Positions 5,896 through 10,688 of a DNA stretch of 10,688 nucleotides are shown here, piece by piece. Positions within the stretch are counted from its first letter, which is position 1. Each line of letters opens with the position of its first letter. The notes under the pieces were generated by a model, which worked only from the letters and a program-made list of their open reading frames with translations, was not told the DNA's origin and ran no database searches. Source of the stretch: an uncultured Dehalococcoidia bacterium (GTDB lineage: Bacteria; Chloroflexota; Dehalococcoidia; Tepidiformales; Tepidiformaceae); assembly GCA_937864275.1 (NCBI GenBank), contig CALMIW010000212.1, positions 1-10,688 on the forward strand. The letters are read 5' to 3'. The position numbers and the translations under genes are program-made.

Positions 5896-6822
5896 TTAAC
5901 CCTCGACCAGTTCGACGGCGGCCCGCGGCGCCAGGCGGCCGTCCCGCACCGCTTCCAGGGCCGGGAGGTAATGGTCCATGGTGGCCACGTTCGGCTCGAA
6001 CAGGCCATCGAAAATCTCGCCGCTGAGACGGTCTCCGCTCACGTCGACGCTCGTCTTGAACCGGATCTCGCCGTCGGAGAAGTCCATTTCGAAGTTGCCC
6101 AGCGGGAGGCCGAAGTTGATGCGGGTTACCACCTCGGCCATGTCTTGCCGGCGCTCTTCCGGTGTCTCCCAGGGCGCCTGGGAGTAGACAGTGCAGCGGC
6201 CCTCGATCTCCCGGGCAACGACGAAACAGGCCCACGCGCCGTTTTCACCGAGTATGTGAACGCGGATGACCTCGTCGTCGGAGGTTTCTTCCCAATCCAG
6301 CCCGCGCTCCTCGAAGGCGCCCGCCGCGATGGCGAGCATGGGCAGGACGAGCGGGCGCTCGCCGGCGGCGTGGCGGGCGGTGTACCCCCCCCGGGGGCTC
6401 CCTCCTTCGGCGGCGCGCAGCACCCCCACCGTGACGTGGAGGGGATACCAAGTCCCGGCCTCCCGCAACGGCGAACCAGCGGCGAGGGCCGAAAACCTGG
6501 GACCGACTTCGATGATGTCGGTCCCCATGGCGGCGATGCCGGGCAGCAGCGCGGAGTCCAGGCGGGCTTCGATCGTCACGTCGGATGCCGGATCGAAGCG
6601 CTCGGCGCCCGGCCCGCGCGATTCGGCATCCAGGTGGAAGAGCTCTTCGCGGTCGACCCTCGCGTAGAGGTCCGGGGCGACCGTGAAGGTCAGCCTCACT
6701 TCGCGCAGAGCGCCGTCGACGGTGTCCATGGCGAGGTCGACGCCGTGCACGGCGAGGTCCTCCCCGGCGGTGGCGAACACCAACTCGCCATCGATCTCCC
6801 AGTGGCTCGTCAGTTCGCTCAT
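5896..6822 (-). CDS. YbjN-domain protein with a novel N-terminal domain
   Basis: A 308-residue soluble protein in two parts. Residues about 174-308 match the YbjN family (described as a putative sensory transduction regulator): after EVIRVHILG come VYSQAPWETPEERR, then INFGLPLGNFEMDFSDGEIRF, then a final helix around ATMDHYLPALEAV. The YbjN fold is classed with type III secretion chaperone-like structures. Residues 1-170 are acidic and beta-rich, begin SHWEIDGELVFATAGED, and match nothing I recognise. There is no signal peptide or membrane segment. The start at 6822 has GGAAGGA only three to four bases upstream. The gene begins 24 bases after the stop of the putative injection-system cargo gene and is probably expressed with it; that arrangement invites a cargo-chaperone role, which is inference. 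A run of eight G (minus strand) interrupts the coding sequence near 6385-6392. Confidence 0.85.
   Translation of the reverse strand: MSELTSHWEIDGELVFATAGEDLAVHGVDLAMDTVDGALREVRLTFTVAPDLYARVDREELFHLDAESRGPGAERFDPASDVTIEARLDSALLPGIAAMGTDIIEVGPRFSALAAGSPLREAGTWYPLHVTVGVLRAAEGGSPRGGYTARHAAGERPLVLPMLAIAAGAFEERGLDWEETSDDEVIRVHILGENGAWACFVVAREIEGRCTVYSQAPWETPEERRQDMAEVVTRINFGLPLGNFEMDFSDGEIRFKTSVDVSGDRLSGEIFDGLFEPNVATMDHYLPALEAVRDGRLAPRAAVELVEG
6385..6397. repeat. C8G5 homopolymer junction inside the YbjN-domain gene
   Basis: Eight C followed by five G on the plus strand, read as CCCCC then GGGGGGGG in the coding direction around residues 143-146. The open frame is intact on both sides at this length. 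Such runs are prone to slippage, and the position is just N-terminal to the YbjN domain. Confidence 0.7.
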
Positions 6823-6846
6823 CGGTCCTTCCCAACTCTCTGCGCG

Positions 6847-8745
6847 CTAGTCAACGGCCCACGAACCACCGCTATAGATCACGCGGATGAGCCGCTGACC
6901 CTTCTTCACCTTCATCTCGAAGACGCCCGCATTCACTTCAATGCCCTTGATGTATTCGACTTTGAGCTCGAACGTGAAGGCTTTCTCGGCGAAGTCGTAC
7001 ATGCCCTGGAGCGAGAGCTTCAGGTCGACCGGGGCGGCGAAGCCCGGAGGCGGCTGGCCCACCTCGTACTTGGGGACGAACGCTTCTTTCGGCACAGACG
7101 CGATCTGGGTGATGGCGGTGGCGCCGTTTTCGCAACCGCCGACGATTTCGCCGACGTTCTGGCCCGTGGAGCGCTTGTCGCTCGCGGCGCCCGTGGCGGC
7201 CGCGCGGATTCCCCTGGCCACGCTCGCGGCGAGAGGAATCATGTAGCCGGCGATGCCGCCGCCCACCAACTCCGTCATGGGGAGGGTCGCCGCGGCTTCG
7301 AAGCCCACCTTCACCGACTGCAGCTTCGCGAGGCCCTCGTTGCGTTCCTGCGTTGCCCAGTCGATCCCGACCTTGAGCGCGCCCCCGAACGGCCCTCCCT
7401 TCGCCGAGAAACCGAACTCCAGGTGGTGGACGCTTTCGCCCAGGTGGTGCGTCTGGCCGCGCATGGTCGGGAGCTTGTCTCCCTCGCCGAGCTTGCCGCC
7501 GTGTTTCTGCTTGAGCGCCTTGACCGAGTTGTAGTCGTAGTGCTGGCCGGTGCTGTACTGCGCCGTCCCTTCGAGTTCGGCGACGCCGCCGACGCCGCCC
7601 TTGGCCTTGGCCCCGACGAGGCCCCCGGTCTCTACGTAGGCTCCTCCTTCATCCGAGTCGGCGGGCGCGAAGGAACCCTTGTCCTTGAAGTTCTCCTTCT
7701 CTACCCCGGCGGCCCACTTCTCCGCCCGCTTCCAGCCAACGGCAGTGCCGGAGCCGCCCCAGATGAAGTTCGCGACTTCATTGGGGATGACTTTCGATTC
7801 GCGGAACCGGCGATAGACGCCGTAGGAGATGAGCTCGAGCGCCTTTTCGGGCGTGCCGCCCTGCGATTCGAGGTACATGCCGAGTTCGCCGCCGACCTCG
7901 GCGACGTTGCCGATCTTCGCCCCGCCGACGACGGCGAGTTCGAAACGCATCTTCATCGCCTGTTTCTTCAGGCGCTCCACCGAGGCCTTGACGCGGAAGC
8001 CCAGGTAGCCGACCCCGCTCGGTTCGACCGGCACCTTGATCGCCACTTCGATCTCGCCGGTGTCGCCGGGGGCCGGAGCAGCGGCGCTGAAGATCGGGCC
8101 AAGCTTCGCAAGGATCGAGGAGAAGCTGCCCTCCATCTCGGTCTTCAGCTTGTTTTCGGTGCGCTCGACCGGCTTCTGGTCCTGCCCCATGTACTCGCGA
8201 GATTTGTCGCGGATCTCGGTGAGTTCTTTCAGTTCCGCTTTCGCGTCGGTCTCGAGTTTGGTGAGCCCGGGGATGCGCTTCTTGCTGCGGGACTTGTCGC
8301 CTTCGTGCGTGTCCTTCCAGATCGCGATGTTCTCGACGACCTCGTGGAGGATGTTGAGGGCGCGGTCCTGCGTGGCACCCGGCTGAAGGTGCATGCCGTT
8401 CTTGCGGATGCCGTGGTACTCCTCGAGCAGTGCGTCGAGCGCCTTCATCGTCTTGCCACGGCCGGAGAGGAGGCCCGCGTCGGTCTGCTTCTTGAACTCC
8501 TCTTTCGTCCACAGCCGCTGCAGGGCAACAGGCCGCTGCGTCTTGACCGGCTGGGCGGGCGAACTGACAGCGGCGGAGACTGCGCGGTTGCCGGCAAGAC
8601 GCTGCAGCCCGATCAGGCTCCGCGGGTCGACAAGCGGACCGGGTTGCGGAGCGTGGTCGATGACGGGCGCTGTCGCATGGGCGGGCCGGACGGCCTTCGT
8701 GACAGGTGTCTTCGGGCCGCTGGCCTCGGTTCGTGAGTTCCCCAT
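6847..8745 (-). CDS. Putative eCIS-type cargo protein with N-terminal LQRLAGNRAV motif
   Basis: A 632-residue protein without a Sec signal. Residues 1-43 are a disordered Pro/Ala/Thr leader, then LIGLQRLAGNRAVSAAV (44-60) and a second VALQRLW (73-79). The 'LQRxAGNxAV' element recurs near the N-terminus of proteins encoded with extracellular contractile injection systems (with DUF4157 proteins), where it is thought to mark cargo. Residues 79-145 form a helical module (WTKEEFKKQTDAGLLSGRGK...ALDALLEEYH) that I recall following such leaders elsewhere. Residues 150-205 are a charged helical segment. From 230 onward come glycine-rich beta segments (GGAKIGNVAEVGGELGMYLE; GGLVGAKAKGGVGGVAELEG; EFGFSAKGGPFGGALKVGID), then a weakly hydrophobic stretch at 488-518 and a beta-rich end. 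No catalytic motif was recognised. It lies 42 bases downstream of rimO and 24 upstream of the YbjN-domain gene. TAAGCT eight bases before the ATG suggests its own promoter. Confidence 0.85.
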   Translation of the reverse strand: MGNSRTEASGPKTPVTKAVRPAHATAPVIDHAPQPGPLVDPRSLIGLQRLAGNRAVSAAVSSPAQPVKTQRPVALQRLWTKEEFKKQTDAGLLSGRGKTMKALDALLEEYHGIRKNGMHLQPGATQDRALNILHEVVENIAIWKDTHEGDKSRSKKRIPGLTKLETDAKAELKELTEIRDKSREYMGQDQKPVERTENKLKTEMEGSFSSILAKLGPIFSAAAPAPGDTGEIEVAIKVPVEPSGVGYLGFRVKASVERLKKQAMKMRFELAVVGGAKIGNVAEVGGELGMYLESQGGTPEKALELISYGVYRRFRESKVIPNEVANFIWGGSGTAVGWKRAEKWAAGVEKENFKDKGSFAPADSDEGGAYVETGGLVGAKAKGGVGGVAELEGTAQYSTGQHYDYNSVKALKQKHGGKLGEGDKLPTMRGQTHHLGESVHHLEFGFSAKGGPFGGALKVGIDWATQERNEGLAKLQSVKVGFEAAATLPMTELVGGGIAGYMIPLAASVARGIRAAATGAASDKRSTGQNVGEIVGGCENGATAITQIASVPKEAFVPKYEVGQPPPGFAAPVDLKLSLQGMYDFAEKAFTFELKVEYIKGIEVNAGVFEMKVKKGQRLIRVIYSGGSWAVD

Positions 8746-8749
8746 GGCC

Positions 8750-8793
8750 AGCTAGCTTACGCGGGCCCGTGCCGTAGCCGGAAGGAGCTAGCC
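8750..8793. repeat. AGCTAGC repeat pair flanking the rimO-cargo gene gap
   Basis: AGCTAGCT at 8750-8757 is a perfect palindrome in the -10 region of the cargo gene. AGCTAGCC at 8786-8793 spans the rimO stop codon 36 bases away. Together they could pair as a stem or form a two-site operator. No U-tract follows, so an intrinsic terminator is not supported. Confidence 0.35.
8754..8759 (-). promoter_or_regulatory. -10 box for leaderless cargo-gene transcript
   Basis: TAAGCT on the minus strand, eight bases before the ATG at 8745. There is no Shine-Dalgarno sequence, so a leaderless start is expected. It overlaps the palindrome AGCTAGCT (8750-8757), which could be an operator. No clear -35 box; TTCCGG at 18 bases is weak. 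Confidence 0.45.
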
Positions 8794-10092
8794 GGTGACG
8801 GTACCGAACAAGTCGTAGTCCGCTGCCTCGTCGATGTGGATCCGGACGCGCTCGCCGACCTTCGCCGTGCCGCGGGCGAAGACGAGTCCATCGACTTCCG
8901 GGGCCTCCCGGTAGGTGCGGCCGGCCACCACGGGGTCGCCGTCTTCGTCTTCGCCGGTACCTTCGACGAGCAGGTCGAGGTCGCGGCCGACGAAGCGGCG
9001 GGCCTGTTTGGCGGCGATCTTGCGTTGCTGACGCATGAACCGGTCGCGGCGCTCCGCTTTCACGCCATCCGGGACCTGGTCCGCCATCTCGTGGGCTCCC
9101 GTCCACTGCTGGCGCGAATACGTGAAGCAGCCAGCGTGGTCGAAGCGGATAGCCTTCGCGAAGGCCATCAGTTCGTTGAACTCGGCCTCGGTCTCGCCCG
9201 GGAACCCGGCGATGAACGACGTGCGGAGGACGATATCCGGCATCGCCGCGCGCAAGTCTCCGATGAAGCGATGGACTTTCTCGACGTTGCTGGGGCGCTT
9301 CATTCGCCGGAGGACGGCCTCGCTGCCGTGCTGCAGGGGAACATCGAGGTACGGGATGACGTTCGGGACCCTTGCCATCGTCTCGATGAGTTGAGGGGAG
9401 ACGCGGCTGGGATAGGCGTACATGAGCCGCAGCCAGGTATCGGGGACGGCCTCGCCGAGCATCTCGAGCAGCCCCGGCAGTCCGGAGCCAACGGCCATAC
9501 CCATGTCTTCGCCCCAGGCGGTGGTGTCCTGGCCGACGAGGACGAGTTCCTTCGCGCCGGCGGCGACGAGACGCTGCGCCTCTTTCACCAGCATGCCTGC
9601 CGGGGCCGACCGCAGCCCGCCCTTGATCCTGGGGATGACACAGAAGGTGCAGGGGGCGTCGCAGCCGTCGGAAATCTTCAGGTAGGCGGAAGGGCCGGTG
9701 ACCTTCACGTTGCTCTCGGGGATGTCGTGGATCGCATCGACATCGACGCTGAGGAGGCGGGCAACGTCCTGCCACTGGCCGACGCCGAAGACGTGGTCGA
9801 TCGCGGGGTTCTCTTCCTTCACCTGGCGGCCGTACAACTGGGTCATGCATCCTGCGACGATGACCGTCTGGCCCTCGCGCTTGTGCGCGGTGAGGGTCTT
9901 CACCGCTTCGATGGACTGTTCCTGGCTCTGCTCGATGAAACCGCAGGTGTTCACGATGATGGCGTCGGCGTCCTCCGGCTGGAGCACGGGCAGCAGTTCG
10001 CCGCCGGTGAGCAGGCGCTCGAGGTGCTCGCTATCGACGTCGTTCTTGGGGCATCCCAGCGTGACGAGATGGTAGGTACGGGGGATGGCCAC
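8788..10092 (-). CDS. rimO: Ribosomal protein S12 methylthiotransferase RimO
   Basis: A 434-residue radical-SAM enzyme that adds a methylthio group to a conserved aspartate of ribosomal protein S12. Residues 1-115 are the N-terminal methylthiotransferase domain, with the three auxiliary-cluster cysteines Cys14 (LGCPKND), Cys50 (NTCGF) and Cys82 (AGCM). The radical-SAM cluster motif is Cys144-x3-Cys148-x2-Cys151 (GCDAPCTFC). LVGQDTTAWG and LDVPLQHGSEAVLRRMKR follow, and a C-terminal TRAM domain covers about 370-434. RimO rather than MiaB is indicated by the 'QDTT' and 'PLQHGSEAVLRRM' wording and the compact N-terminus. The start is GTG at 10092: the stop codon of the upstream PASTA gene overlaps it by one base (TAGTG), and GAGGG lies six bases upstream. 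Termination-reinitiation coupling is likely. Confidence 0.94.
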   Translation of the reverse strand: MAIPRTYHLVTLGCPKNDVDSEHLERLLTGGELLPVLQPEDADAIIVNTCGFIEQSQEQSIEAVKTLTAHKREGQTVIVAGCMTQLYGRQVKEENPAIDHVFGVGQWQDVARLLSVDVDAIHDIPESNVKVTGPSAYLKISDGCDAPCTFCVIPRIKGGLRSAPAGMLVKEAQRLVAAGAKELVLVGQDTTAWGEDMGMAVGSGLPGLLEMLGEAVPDTWLRLMYAYPSRVSPQLIETMARVPNVIPYLDVPLQHGSEAVLRRMKRPSNVEKVHRFIGDLRAAMPDIVLRTSFIAGFPGETEAEFNELMAFAKAIRFDHAGCFTYSRQQWTGAHEMADQVPDGVKAERRDRFMRQQRKIAAKQARRFVGRDLDLLVEGTGEDEDGDPVVAGRTYREAPEVDGLVFARGTAKVGERVRIHIDEAADYDLFGTVTG

Positions 10093-10688
10093 TACTGGCC
10101 CTCGCTGATGGCGATTTGCACGGTCTGGCCAGCGGCGAGCTCGATGCCCGGGACGGGCGTCTGATCGAAGACCGTCCCCTTTTCGGCGGCGTTCTTCGCG
10201 CGAAGCTCGCGCACCACATACCCGGCGGCGGCGAGCATCTGCTTCGCCTCGGCCTCTGTCCTGCCGATGAGTGTCGGCACGATGCCGGGCGTGGTGTTGC
10301 TTGCGGCACTCTCGGCGCCGACGGTATTGGTCGCGGCGCTTCCCGAGGCGCCCGGAGGGAGGTCGGCCCCGGCGCCAGGAGGAGGACTGTCGCCACCGCC
10401 GAGATTCGAGATGAGGATGGCGACGAGGACGGCCCCGAGGATGACTCCGAGGGCGACGATGGCCAGGACCACGGTCCGCGTCTGGGCGGCCGGGTCGGTC
10501 TTGATCCGGTTGGCGGGAGTAGGGACGCCGATATCGACGCCGATCACGGGCTCCCAGTTGGCATCGGGTTCGGCCACGGGCGCGGGCGCCTTCTTCGCCG
10601 GGCGACCGAGGGGAGCGGGCCGGCTCGCCGGGCGCGGGGCCCGGACTTCCTCCCGGGGTATCTGCAGAGGCTGTTGCTGGACCGGCTC
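10092..10688 (-). CDS. Single-pass membrane protein with C-terminal PASTA domain (N-terminus outside window)
   Basis: The frame is open to the window edge, so only the last 198 residues are seen. A Pro/Ala/Arg-rich linker (10688 to about 10580) leads to a basic stretch and one hydrophobic helix (TVVLAIVALGVILGAVLVAILIS, about 10407-10475). Then comes a Gly/Pro/Ser-rich spacer and one PASTA-like domain (IVPTLIGRTEAEAKQML ... GTVFDQTPVPGIELAAGQTVQI). The basic side before the helix implies a cytoplasmic N-terminus and an external PASTA domain, which in known proteins senses muropeptides or binds the division machinery. The missing part could be a PknB-like kinase or a RodZ-like helix-turn-helix protein; the latter is favoured by the ftsK-rodZ/ymfM-rimO order seen in several phyla. 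A GTG at 10577 could be an alternative start, but the continuous linker upstream argues against it. Confidence 0.8.
   Translation of the reverse strand, partial: EPVQQQPLQIPREEVRAPRPASRPAPLGRPAKKAPAPVAEPDANWEPVIGVDIGVPTPANRIKTDPAAQTRTVVLAIVALGVILGAVLVAILISNLGGGDSPPPGAGADLPPGASGSAATNTVGAESAASNTTPGIVPTLIGRTEAEAKQMLAAAGYVVRELRAKNAAEKGTVFDQTPVPGIELAAGQTVQIAISEGQ

Noticed and set aside
4526..5899. 457-codon plus-strand frame opposite glnA
   Set aside because: glnA is certain on the minus strand. The shadow product is low-complexity and has no ribosome site or family motif.
5872..8736. 954-codon open frame on the plus strand
   Set aside because: It lies antisense to the cargo and YbjN-domain genes, whose minus-strand proteins show family motifs. 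The plus-strand product is Arg/Asp/Gly/Leu-rich filler typical of a GC-rich shadow frame and has no recognisable domain.
8836..10164. 442-codon plus-strand frame opposite rimO
   Set aside because: rimO motifs are unambiguous on the minus strand, and the plus frame crosses the gene boundary without any motif.
1..10688. tRNA, rRNA, CRISPR array, insertion sequence or attachment site
   Set aside because: No regularly spaced repeats, no terminal inverted repeats with a transposase, no integrase, and no cloverleaf-like sequence were seen by eye. Gaps between genes are all under about 115 bases.

Overview
This is a GC-rich (visibly about two-thirds G+C), gene-dense bacterial window. Two kinds of evidence suggest a member of the Chloroflexota, perhaps Dehalococcoidia or a relative such as Tepidiforma. 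First, glutamine synthetase is an alpha-type GSI enzyme with actinobacterial GlnA2-like wording. Second, many genes start almost directly at a -10 box (leaderless transcription). The assignment is an inference from style, not from a marker gene. There are no RNA genes, CRISPR arrays, insertion sequences or convincing intrinsic terminators, and no gene-free stretch longer than about 115 bases.

Layout, left to right. A truncated amidohydrolase (minus) diverges from a small AroQ-type chorismate mutase (plus). The mutase converges on a 224-residue lipoprotein (minus), which follows a 12-TM major facilitator transporter (minus) and has its own promoter-like box. The transporter diverges from a double TFIIB-type zinc-ribbon protein (plus). 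That protein's stop codon is shared palindromically (CTAG) with a PaaG-like crotonase (minus). Upstream of the crotonase on the minus strand lie a FmdB-like zinc-ribbon protein and glutamine synthetase.

Next come two minus-strand genes that look like one unit: a 632-residue protein with an N-terminal LQRLAGNRAV motif, as found on cargo of extracellular contractile injection systems (eCIS), and a 308-residue protein ending in a YbjN domain, a fold related to type III secretion chaperones. The window closes with rimO (ribosomal protein S12 methylthiotransferase) and, translationally coupled upstream of it, the C-terminal part of a single-pass membrane protein with an extracellular PASTA domain.

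Two themes deserve attention. The first is the putative cargo plus YbjN chaperone pair, an orphan of any eCIS structural genes within view and inserted between housekeeping genes. The second is the repeated TANNNT box placed 6-8 bases before the start codon of six genes (aroQ-like, lipoprotein, MFS, zinc ribbon, FmdB, cargo). In contrast, the genes likely to be internal to operons (crotonase, YbjN, rimO), plus glnA and the amidohydrolase, carry Shine-Dalgarno sequences. The large plus-strand open frames opposite glnA, the cargo/YbjN pair and rimO are GC-driven shadows.
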